From Bacteroidales bacterium (GTDB taxonomy: Bacteria > Bacteroidota > Bacteroidia > Bacteroidales > M50B96): DNA of 64,000 bases. The DNA is taken from NCBI GenBank assembly GCA_018401015.1, contig JAGYLP010000001.1, forward strand, positions 1 through 64,000, in the 5' to 3' direction. Under the pieces are notes generated by a model. That model saw nothing but the letters and a program-made list of their open reading frames with translations. It searched no databases and was not told the DNA's origin. The translations under genes and the position numbers were made by a program. Position 1 is the stretch's first letter; each line of letters begins with the position of its first letter. Shown here one piece after another: positions 8,761-16,048 of the stretch.

Positions 8761-9327
8761 ATGAAAGCAATTGAATCCTTGAATGAGTGGAAAGATTGGT
8801 TGAAAGAACATCCAAATTCAGGTTTATTAATTTATAAATCGGGTTCGGAAATTAGTGAATGTGCTTACGGAAAACTGGCCGGTTTAGAAACTAAATTAGC
8901 TTTAGCTTTTGTCGATGTAAGCCAAGTGCGCGATGTTCATCCTCAGTATCAAATTACTTCGGCTCCAAGTTTATTATTATTTGAGCATGGTCAAATGACT
9001 CAAGTGGTTAAAGGCTGCATGGACGAAGATTATTACAAGGCGTTATTTGAAAAATCGCTGTTTACAGCTTCCGGAGTTGAAGGTAAAAAGCAAAACCGAG
9101 TGATTCTATACTCTACTCCTACATGCAGTTGGTGTAATACCATTAAAGGTTATTTAAGGAAGCGTCAGGTTGCATATCGAGAAATTGATGTGAGTAAAGA
9201 TGAAAAAGCATTGCAAGAGATGGTTCGCAAATCGGGTCAGCAAGGAGTGCCGCAAACCGATATTAACGGACAGGTAGTAGTTGGATTCGATCAGAAAAAA
9301 ATCGATCAACTGCTCGGTCTTAACTAA
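8761..9327 (+). CDS. Thioredoxin-like / glutaredoxin two-domain protein
   Basis: 188 aa, no signal peptide, so cytosolic. Residues 1-100 look like a thioredoxin fold with a retained cis-Pro segment (SAPSLLLF, P69), but the active-site loop reads KSGSEISEC and lacks the CxxC pair, so this half is probably not a redox catalyst by itself. Residues 112-188 are a glutaredoxin/NrdH-like domain with CSWC (C122, C125) after VILYSTPT, the cis-Pro in GVPQ and a GFDQKK end. The protein may reduce disulfides, with the degenerate domain serving docking or substrate recognition. It sits downstream of the candidate structured RNA and about 95 nt before the GroES-like gene. Confidence 0.8.
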   Translation: MKAIESLNEWKDWLKEHPNSGLLIYKSGSEISECAYGKLAGLETKLALAFVDVSQVRDVHPQYQITSAPSLLLFEHGQMTQVVKGCMDEDYYKALFEKSLFTASGVEGKKQNRVILYSTPTCSWCNTIKGYLRKRQVAYREIDVSKDEKALQEMVRKSGQQGVPQTDINGQVVVGFDQKKIDQLLGLN

Positions 9328-9420
9328 TTTTAGCGATTGCATCGTTTAAGGATTATTATTTTCGCACGAAAATTTGAGTAGTCATAATTGCCGAATCGTA
9401 AATTAAAAACTTATACTGTC

Positions 9421-9702
9421 ATGAAAGAATTACAGCCATTAAATGAAAATGTTTTGGTCGAAATAGAAGTAAAAGAAGCCAAAACGAGCAGTGGAATTAT
9501 CATACCCGATTCTGCACAAGAAAAACCTCAATATGCTAAGGTCATTGCGATTGGTAGCATTGAGAATGCTGGAATTAGTATTGGAGATTATGTATTCTTC
9601 AAGCAATATTCCGGAACCGAAGTTGAATTTGAAGGACGAAAACTCTTGTTTTTACCTTACGCCGATTTATTGGCAAAAATTGTTGAAACCGAAGCCATTT
9701 AG
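9421..9702 (+). CDS. GroES-like co-chaperonin (Cpn10), stand-alone
   Basis: 93 aa from the ATG at 9421; an upstream TTG in frame would only add a non-conserved tail, so ATG is preferred. The fold signature is present: LQPLNENVLVE at the N-terminus, the mobile-loop region TSSGIIIPDSAQEKPQ (about residues 20-35), then VIAIGS, GDYVFFKQYSGTEVEFEGRKLLFL and a C-terminal DLLAKI. It is more divergent than a housekeeping GroES, and no groEL is adjacent, so it may be a paralogue of the main groES or the relocated sole copy. A GroES heptamer caps GroEL. The gene is closed by a terminator at 9733. Confidence 0.82.
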   Translation: MKELQPLNENVLVEIEVKEAKTSSGIIIPDSAQEKPQYAKVIAIGSIENAGISIGDYVFFKQYSGTEVEFEGRKLLFLPYADLLAKIVETEAI

Positions 9703-9732
9703 GCTTTTCATAAAGTAAGTGCCCAATAATCG

Positions 9733-9764
9733 AAGGTTGCATTCAGGTGCAACCTTTTTTATTT
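9733..9764 (+). terminator. Rho-independent terminator after the GroES-like gene
   Basis: A perfect 9-bp stem (AAGGTTGCA 9733-9741, TGCAACCTT 9748-9756) with a 6-nt loop runs into a T-rich tail. It ends the glutaredoxin/GroES-like unit 30 nt past the stop codon. Confidence 0.85.
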
Positions 9765-9800
9765 CCGATAGCTTAGCATTTCAAATTGATAGAAGGAATC

Positions 9801-9808
9801 TATCTTTG
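9801..9808 (+). promoter_or_regulatory. Promoter -7 box candidate for rpiB
   Basis: TATCTTTG matches the Bacteroidota -7 consensus TAnnTTTG exactly. It lies between the terminator at 9733 and the rpiB ATG at 9852, giving a leader of about 38 nt. The -33 region about 20 bp upstream is only a weak match (ATTT). Confidence 0.4.
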
Positions 9809-9851
9809 TCGGCCTGTTACATTTAGTATTCAATAAATTTCGCAAACGATC

Positions 9852-10286
9852 ATGAAACGATTGGCTTTTGCATGCGATCATGCCGGTTATCAAACCAAAA
9901 AGTATCTTATCGACATTTTGAAACAAAGAGGGTATTCGATTATCGATTTTGGAACGAATTCGGAAGAAAGTGCCGATTATCCCGATTTTGCACATCCCAT
10001 GGCACAAGCAGTAGTGAATAGTGAAGCCGATTTTGGCATTTCTCTCTGTGGAAGTGGAAATGGAATTAATATGGTGGCCAATAAATACCCCGGTATTCGT
10101 TCAGCACTTTGTTGGGAACCTGAATTAGCTCGCTTAGCTCGCTTTCATAACGATGCCAATGTTTGTGCTTTACCAGCTCGATTTATTTCGCAAGACGATG
10201 CACTTAGTATTGTGGAAGCATTTTTATCGACCGATTTTGAAGGAGGTAGGCACATTGCGCGTATCGAAAAAATTCCTATTGGCTAG
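9852..10286 (+). CDS. rpiB: Ribose-5-phosphate isomerase B
   Basis: 144 aa, the normal RpiB length. The enzyme interconverts ribose-5-phosphate and ribulose-5-phosphate in the non-oxidative pentose phosphate pathway. Family residues are all present: ACDHAG at 7-12, DFGTNSEESADYPDFAHP, the catalytic Cys in CGSGNG (C66) and the phosphate/ring-opening His in ARFHNDANV (H99). LacA/LacB galactose-6-phosphate isomerases are the close alternative, but the lone gene and C66/H99 pair favour RpiB. It has its own candidate promoter and precedes the Rrf2 regulator on the same strand. Confidence 0.95.
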   Translation: MKRLAFACDHAGYQTKKYLIDILKQRGYSIIDFGTNSEESADYPDFAHPMAQAVVNSEADFGISLCGSGNGINMVANKYPGIRSALCWEPELARLARFHNDANVCALPARFISQDDALSIVEAFLSTDFEGGRHIARIEKIPIG

Positions 10287-10416
10287 CATTTATCAGGATA
10301 ATTCACGTTCGCTTGGCGGAATGCTGTTATGCTGAAGCATGACAAGATTTATGTTAAATTGCGACGTAATTTTTTGAATGATTTTACTTTTATAAGTGCC
10401 ACAAAATTCAGCCATT

Positions 10417-10854
10417 ATGCTATCGAATACATGTAAATACGGAATACGAGCCATGGTTTATCTGGCGGTACATGCCAGCGAAGGGAAAAAAATTGGGATT
10501 AAAAAAATATCCGACGATTTAGATATCCCCACCCCTTTTCTTGGAAAAATCCTTCAAATGTTAACCAAAAAAGGTTTCCTGAGTTCCTTAAAAGGACCTC
10601 ATGGTGGATTTGGTATTGGCAAAGATCCAAACGAGATTTCGCTCTACGATGTGGTTCTTCTAATCGACGGAGAAGGAATTTTTACAGGTTGTTTGGTTGG
10701 TATTCGTAGTTGCGAAGAAAGTGGTAAACCCAAATGTGCCATTCACGACGATTATGTCCCCATTCGAAATGATATCAAAAAATTATTTCAAAAAAGAACC
10801 ATTGCCTACCTTGCATCCATCTACGATGCCGACGACGGTTTAGTTGGTTTATAA
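10417..10854 (+). CDS. Rrf2 family transcriptional regulator with three-cysteine motif
   Basis: 145 aa from ATG 10417 (an upstream GTG is less likely, since Rrf2 proteins begin MLSNTCKYGIRAM or similar). The N-terminal winged helix contains TCKYGIRAMVYLA, IPTPFLGKILQML and the wing motif LKGPHGGF. Three cysteines (C92, C99, C107; spacing x6 and x7) occupy the position where IscR, NsrR and RsrR bind iron-sulfur clusters, so redox, NO or Fe-S sensing is plausible. Its targets are not apparent; autoregulation is usual in the family. The stop codon abuts the stop of the convergent asparaginase gene with no space for a terminator. Confidence 0.9.
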   Translation: MLSNTCKYGIRAMVYLAVHASEGKKIGIKKISDDLDIPTPFLGKILQMLTKKGFLSSLKGPHGGFGIGKDPNEISLYDVVLLIDGEGIFTGCLVGIRSCEESGKPKCAIHDDYVPIRNDIKKLFQKRTIAYLASIYDADDGLVGL

Positions 10855-11886
10855 TTAACTGCTTATTTCGCCGCTAATGTTGCTTTGTAGTAAGGCTACT
10901 TGTTTTTGGCGTTCTGTTTCTTTTCCAAGTACAAACATCAACTTTGCTAACGCAGCTTCGCTCGTTATATCGTGACCCGAAAGTACCCCAATATCCAATA
11001 ATTTTAGAGAGGTGTCGTACCGACCCATTTGTACACTACCAGCACTGCATTGCGTTACATTTAAAATTATTTTTCCCTGGTCGATGGCATGCTCTATAGC
11101 TTCTAAAAACCATGGAGAAGTGCTTGCGTTTCCAGCTCCATAGGTTTCCATTACTAAAGCTTTTATATCGGGATTGTGTAAAATACATTGGGCATATTCG
11201 GCCGACATTCCCGGAAATATTTTCAAAATACCTACCCGATTATCCAGTTGGGTATGAATTACTAAATCCTTTATAAGAGCCGGATAATGAATACTTTGAT
11301 AATTGAATTTAATTTCAATTCCAGCCTCGGCGAGTGGAGGATAATTGGGCGAATGAAAGGCATTGAAATGTTCTGCGCTGTATTTACTGGTTCTATTTCC
11401 GCGAAATAATCGGTATTCAAAATAAATGCACACTTCCGGTACCAGAGCCATTCCATTTTGTTTTTTCGCAGCAATTTCAATCGCGGTAATTAAGTTTTCC
11501 TTTCCATCGGTGCGAATCTTTCCAATCGGTAATTGCGAACCCGTTAGAATAACCGGTTTATATTGATTCTCCAGTAAAAAACTTAAAGCCGATGCAGTAT
11601 AAGCCATGGTGTCGGTTCCATGAAGAATAACAAAGCCGTCGAAGCGATCGTAATGTTCTTTTAGGATTTCTGCCAATTGTATCCATATTTTCGGATCCAT
11701 GTTCGAACTATCCACTATCGGATTAAAACTGAACGTTTCCAAGTGATATCCAAATGCTTTTAGCTCAGGAACCTGCTTTAAAATGTGATCGAAGTCGAAA
11801 GGTCGGAGTGTACCGCGTACCGGATCTTCGACCATTCCGATGGTTCCTCCGGTATAAATAATCAAAACAGACGGACGTTGATTCAT
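10855..11886 (-). CDS. ansA: Type I asparaginase
   Basis: 343 aa, no signal peptide, matching cytosolic type I L-asparaginases that hydrolyse asparagine to aspartate and ammonia. Both catalytic threonine motifs are present: YTGGTIGM (T15 region, N-terminal) and HGTDTMAYTAS, with DSSNMD between them. The C-terminal half has METYGAGNA and QCSAGSVQMGRY, typical of the type I (E. coli AnsA-like) dimer family. It starts 6 nt after the stop of the TMTC-like gene and probably belongs to that transcript. A glutaminase side activity cannot be judged. Confidence 0.93.
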   Translation of the reverse strand: MNQRPSVLIIYTGGTIGMVEDPVRGTLRPFDFDHILKQVPELKAFGYHLETFSFNPIVDSSNMDPKIWIQLAEILKEHYDRFDGFVILHGTDTMAYTASALSFLLENQYKPVILTGSQLPIGKIRTDGKENLITAIEIAAKKQNGMALVPEVCIYFEYRLFRGNRTSKYSAEHFNAFHSPNYPPLAEAGIEIKFNYQSIHYPALIKDLVIHTQLDNRVGILKIFPGMSAEYAQCILHNPDIKALVMETYGAGNASTSPWFLEAIEHAIDQGKIILNVTQCSAGSVQMGRYDTSLKLLDIGVLSGHDITSEAALAKLMFVLGKETERQKQVALLQSNISGEISS

Positions 11887-11892
11887 GCTGCG

Positions 11893-13818
11893 TTAGTCAT
11901 TACAATGTTGTTTCAATAAGGATTCGGCTTGCCGGAATCCGAGTTGCAAAGCTCGCTTAAAATCGGCACAAGCGCTACGATTATCCATCATTTGTAAGTA
12001 AGCGATTCCTCGATTCAAATAAACATGGCTAAAATCGGGTCGCAGGGCTAAACTCTGATTAAAATCCTGTATGGCCAGCGGATATTCTTGCACATTTAAA
12101 TAGATGACTCCACGATTCAGATAGGCTTCGGCTCCATATCCTTGATCGACCGCATGGTTCAGATCCTGCAAAGCAGATTCAATGTTTTCTTGCTTGAAGT
12201 ATTGAATACCTCTTGATACATAAGCTTTTAAATATTCCGGACGTAAACCCAGAAAGTAGCTATAATCGGAAATAGCTCCATTCAAATCGTTTCTGGCTGC
12301 ACGGGTCTCCGCACGATTAAACCAAGCTTGAGCAAAGCTGGAATCAGCAGCAATCGCTTCGCTTAAGTAAAATTCCGATTCTTCTGTTTTTCCCATTTCC
12401 CGGAGTACAATCCCCAGGTTATTGTATGGAAATAAGCTACTCGGATTAAGGGCGATCGCTTCTTTGTAATCCTTTATTGCTAAGGCGTATTGTTTCGTGT
12501 CGGCATAAGCTAATCCTCTATTATTGAGGGCAATTGACGATTTCGGATACTTGGTCGCCATATCGTCGAACAAACTGAGGCTCGATTCCCAAATTCCACT
12601 CCGTTGATTAGATTGAATGGTATAAAAAAGACCCAAAACAACCATTATGGAAAGGCTAAGATTACGAAGGTTTTTCTTGCGAGCCCATTGAACCAAATAA
12701 TGCGATAAGGGAAACCATACACCCAAAGCAGGCAGGTAGAGGTAGCGGTCGGCAATAATGAAATCGCGTAAGGGCATTACCTGTAGTACCAAAATAATGT
12801 TGGCCAAGAAAAAGTAAGTACCGAATATCCACCAACGGAACCGACGGATTTGCTTGAAAAAGAAATAAGCGAGAGCCACCACCGGAAGAATGCTTAAGTA
12901 AAGCAACATGGGAAAAGCTTCATGTGCTTCGTTCGGATAGGGATAAAATGCCGATAAATGAACGGGTAATACCAATTTGTAAGCATAAAGCAACAAGGAA
13001 TAGGAAGAATAGGCCAATTGCTGTAGAAAATGAACCGATCGGCTATCCTGCAAAAACTCTCCACTTTGGGTCGAATAAATGGTGATTAATCCCATTACAA
13101 GGGCAAGTAAAAAGAGGGGAATTTTTTCCCAATAGACTTTTTTGTCTTTAAAATCTCTGCGCAGCAAATAGTCGATTCCGAAGGTAGTTAAGGCCAGGGT
13201 TACGGCCTGTTCTTTTGCTAAAAATGAAAGGGTAAAAAAGAGATAGAAGAGGAGCAGCGATCGTCGGGGTTGGATTTTTTTTACATAGCTTACATACTGA
13301 TCAAGGGCCAATAGGAAAAAGAAACTGAAATTCAGCACTTTCTGAGCCGAAATCCAGGAAACACTCTCTACTTGCACCGGATGCAGCATGAACATGCCTG
13401 CTGTGAGTAGAGCAACCCAATCGTTCTCCGACAAACGACGAAAAATCCTGAAAACCAAAGCTGTATTTAACAAGTGAAGGAGAAGGCTAACCCAATGAAA
13501 AACCGATGCCGACCCTTCTCCTAATGCGTATTGACCGGCCATGATTAAGGCGGTAACCGGACTATACTGTCCTTGGTAGAATTCGCTAAACAAGCTTCCT
13601 ATTCGATCGAAACTGAAATCGTTTACGTATGGATTATCGTAAACAAACCAATCATCGTCCCATCGCACAAAACCGTGCGACAAAGAGGACCAGTACACCA
13701 TGAATCCAGCCAGTGCAAAAAGCACGGCATATAGCACTAGCTGCTTGGTTGGTAGTGTCGTAGCAGTCGAGTTGGGGCTTGTATGTTGCTTATTTTTTTT
13801 CGAAGGTGTTTTTTTCAT
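11893..13818 (-). CDS. TMTC-like membrane glycosyltransferase (GT-C fold) with C-terminal TPR repeats
   Basis: 641 aa. A basic N-terminus and first membrane helix (about 26-46) lead into an extracytoplasmic WDDDWFVYDNPYV segment (53-65), the acidic motif position of GT-C transferases, and HPVQVESVSW (146-155), matching the conserved His-Pro...Glu-Ser loop of eukaryotic TMTC and related O-mannosyltransferases. About ten hydrophobic helices extend to near residue 410. From about 425 to the end lie at least six TPR units (for example SIALNNRGLAYADTKQYALA). GT-C enzymes use polyprenyl-phosphate sugars; the gene overlaps by 29 nt the gene for a polyprenyl-phosphate sugar synthase, so protein O-glycosylation at the outer face of the inner membrane is a reasonable inference. 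Acceptors are unknown. Confidence 0.8.
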   Translation of the reverse strand: MKKTPSKKNKQHTSPNSTATTLPTKQLVLYAVLFALAGFMVYWSSLSHGFVRWDDDWFVYDNPYVNDFSFDRIGSLFSEFYQGQYSPVTALIMAGQYALGEGSASVFHWVSLLLHLLNTALVFRIFRRLSENDWVALLTAGMFMLHPVQVESVSWISAQKVLNFSFFFLLALDQYVSYVKKIQPRRSLLLFYLFFTLSFLAKEQAVTLALTTFGIDYLLRRDFKDKKVYWEKIPLFLLALVMGLITIYSTQSGEFLQDSRSVHFLQQLAYSSYSLLLYAYKLVLPVHLSAFYPYPNEAHEAFPMLLYLSILPVVALAYFFFKQIRRFRWWIFGTYFFLANIILVLQVMPLRDFIIADRYLYLPALGVWFPLSHYLVQWARKKNLRNLSLSIMVVLGLFYTIQSNQRSGIWESSLSLFDDMATKYPKSSIALNNRGLAYADTKQYALAIKDYKEAIALNPSSLFPYNNLGIVLREMGKTEESEFYLSEAIAADSSFAQAWFNRAETRAARNDLNGAISDYSYFLGLRPEYLKAYVSRGIQYFKQENIESALQDLNHAVDQGYGAEAYLNRGVIYLNVQEYPLAIQDFNQSLALRPDFSHVYLNRGIAYLQMMDNRSACADFKRALQLGFRQAESLLKQHCND

Positions 13819-14563
13819 GAGGCATTTCAGGTTTTAAATAATAACCGGTTTTCAATCGCCAGGCAATCGAAATAAGATCACCTAACATACCTAAACCATG
13901 ATACATCATACGAACCGTACTTAGTTCTTTGTTTCTCAATCGGACCGGTAATCCGATGGATACATATCCTTTTAAGGCTGCCAGACTTAGAATTTCTACA
14001 TCGAAAGCAAAACCGTCGATAGTACTTTGCCGAAAAAGCGTTTTTCCCACCGCCGATTTAAAAGCTTTTATGCCACATTGGGTGTCGGGTAAGCCTTTCG
14101 TAAAGACTTTACTAACCAAGAAGTAAAACAGATGACTTCCCCATTTTCGAAGGGGGGAAATGGATGCAAAGTATTCTGATTGCGGATGAGTGCGGTCGCC
14201 AACTACCAGGTCGTATTGCTTCTCGAAAATCAACTGATAAAAGCTCGCAATGGTTTCGTATTCGAATGGAATATCTACATCGGTAAATAAAACTACAGGA
14301 GCCCGTGCTGCAGCCATTCCTGTTCGAATAGCAGCTCCTTTTCCTTTATTCTCGCTTAAGAACAAGTACTTTACACCGAACTGTGTGCACACCTCACGGG
14401 TTTTCCCAGCATCGTTCGATCCATCGTCGATGATGATGATTTCAAAATTGGTAAACCGATGCTGCATAAACTGGAGCAAACCTCCTAGTTGCTTCGCCAA
14501 AATATCGGCTCCACGATAGGAAGGAAGCAAGATGCTTATTGCCGGTTTTTCCTTTTCCATCAT
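13790..14563 (-). CDS. GT2 glycosyltransferase, polyprenyl/dolichyl-phosphate hexose synthase-like
   Basis: 257 aa. It is a GT-A fold enzyme with ISILLPSYRG, IIIIDDGSND (DDGS at 46-49), ENKGKGAAIRTGM (71-83), and the metal-binding DxD in LFTDVDIPFEY (95-97), then VVGDRTHPQS and GLPDTQCGIKAFK. This set is typical of ALG5/DPM1-type enzymes, which move glucose or mannose from a nucleotide sugar to a polyprenyl phosphate. There is no C-terminal flippase-like helix pair, so it resembles soluble or peripheral DPM1 forms. It is the first gene of the run GT2, TMTC-like, ansA, and its 3' end overlaps the TMTC-like start. Either ATG (14563 or 14560) could start it. Confidence 0.88.
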   Translation of the reverse strand: MMEKEKPAISILLPSYRGADILAKQLGGLLQFMQHRFTNFEIIIIDDGSNDAGKTREVCTQFGVKYLFLSENKGKGAAIRTGMAAARAPVVLFTDVDIPFEYETIASFYQLIFEKQYDLVVGDRTHPQSEYFASISPLRKWGSHLFYFLVSKVFTKGLPDTQCGIKAFKSAVGKTLFRQSTIDGFAFDVEILSLAALKGYVSIGLPVRLRNKELSTVRMMYHGLGMLGDLISIAWRLKTGYYLKPEMPHEKNTFEKK

Positions 14564-14731
14564 AGCACGAAAGTATAAATTACATCGGAAAGCTTTTCGG
14601 TTGATGCTTAATTGAACGCTTAAATCGTAATATCTTTTTTCGAGCTTGAAATTTCACTTGTTTTGTGCCTACTTTTAAAGGTTTATTTATCATGATTCTG
14701 TTTCGGACTGGCGTCCACCATACCCGCTGTT

Positions 14732-16045
14732 ATGAGCCAAGTAAGGGATAAATTTTACTATGCAAAAAAAGAAGGATGGGTTTCTCTTTGGGCAAACCTT
14801 TTTCTCTTTATCATTAAGTTTTATGCGGGTATTGTTTCCGGCTCCGTAGCGTTAATTGCTGATGCCTGGCATACCCTTTCCGATTCGCTTTCATCTTTAG
14901 TAGTGCTTGTAGGTGCCAAAATCTCCCAAAAACCTGCCGACCACGATCATCCATTCGGACATGGCAGGGCCGAATCGGTAGCCTCTATCATTATTGGCGT
15001 TTTACTCGTATTGGTGGGGGTTAATTTTGCAGTGGAAGGAGTACAACGGCTTATGGATCGACAAGATGCCAACTACGGAACCATTGCCATTGTTGTAACC
15101 ATTATCTCGCTCGTTGTTAAAGAATTACTGGCTCAATATGCCATACGCCTGGGCAAGCGTTTTAAACTGTATTCCCTCATTTCCGATGGTTGGCATCATC
15201 GATCCGATTCCATTTCCAGTTTCGTTATTCTAGTGGGTATTTTTCTGGGTTCCTATTGGTGGTGGATCGATGGAGTGCTTGGCTTTTTAGTAGGCCTCAT
15301 GATAGTTTATACCGGTGTGGTCATTATTCGAAATACCATTCAACCCTTGCTCGGCGAGCATCCTAGCGAGGAATTGGTTCAATCGATTACCGAACTTGCC
15401 GAACAAATATCCGAACATAACTTACATCCGCACCATTTCCATATCCACAAGTATGGCGAACACAGCGAAGTAACCTTCCATATCCGTTTGCCCGGTGAAA
15501 TGATTTTGAGTAAAGCTCATCAGATTACCTACGATTTTCGAAATATTTTACGTGAAACATTAGGCATGGAAGCGACCATTTATCTTGAACCGGAACTACC
15601 CGACTTGGAAAGGGGAAATATTATTCGCTTTTCAGGAAACGACGAAAAACTCTTACATCGTGCAATCGAAATCCGAAAGAAAGTATTTGTCGAAGAACAA
15701 GGAGTCGACGAACAACTGGAAGTGGATGGGAAAGACAAAAACTGCATTCATTACTTGGTTCACAGTAAAGGAAATTACTATGCTACTGCCCGATACAGAC
15801 AAACAACCGAAGGAATCAAGTTAGAGCGATTTGCAGTAATGAAGCCTTTTAGGAATAAAAAAGTAGGAGAGGTCTTACTACGGTTTATTCTCGACGAGTT
15901 AAGTCATCAAAATCAAAAGGTGTACCTCCATGCTCAGGACCGTGCCGTGAATTTTTATTTGCGGGCCGGCTTTGAAATTAGGGGTGATGAGTTCGAAGAA
16001 GCTGGAATTAAGCATTTCAAAATGATTTATCCGGTAAAACAATAA
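14732..16045 (+). CDS. Cation diffusion facilitator (CDF) transporter fused to a GNAT acetyltransferase domain
   Basis: 437 aa. Residues 1 to about 290 form a complete CDF antiporter: six membrane helices, the metal site D44-x2-H47-x3-D51 in IADAWHTLSD, a second site SDGWHHRSDS, the GHGRAE loop, and a cytoplasmic domain with HNLHPHHFHIHKYG and HSEVTFHIRLPG. CDF proteins export Zn, Fe, Mn or Co in exchange for protons. Residues from about 295 to 437 form a GNAT domain resembling ElaA/PhnO-like acetyltransferases: IEIRKKVFVEEQGV, ATARYRQ, LERFAVMKPFRNKKVGEVLL (acetyl-CoA loop), and VNFYLRAGFEIRG. No stop or frameshift separates the halves. The next gene starts 3 nt after the stop. Confidence 0.9.
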   Translation: MSQVRDKFYYAKKEGWVSLWANLFLFIIKFYAGIVSGSVALIADAWHTLSDSLSSLVVLVGAKISQKPADHDHPFGHGRAESVASIIIGVLLVLVGVNFAVEGVQRLMDRQDANYGTIAIVVTIISLVVKELLAQYAIRLGKRFKLYSLISDGWHHRSDSISSFVILVGIFLGSYWWWIDGVLGFLVGLMIVYTGVVIIRNTIQPLLGEHPSEELVQSITELAEQISEHNLHPHHFHIHKYGEHSEVTFHIRLPGEMILSKAHQITYDFRNILRETLGMEATIYLEPELPDLERGNIIRFSGNDEKLLHRAIEIRKKVFVEEQGVDEQLEVDGKDKNCIHYLVHSKGNYYATARYRQTTEGIKLERFAVMKPFRNKKVGEVLLRFILDELSHQNQKVYLHAQDRAVNFYLRAGFEIRGDEFEEAGIKHFKMIYPVKQ

Positions 16046-16048
16046 TCC

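Noticed and set aside
14564-14731. Divergent promoter pair between the GT2 and CDF-GNAT genes
   Set aside because: A TACTTTTA box occurs, but the nearest TTG is 21 bp away and other matches are worse; the region must hold promoters, yet I cannot place them.
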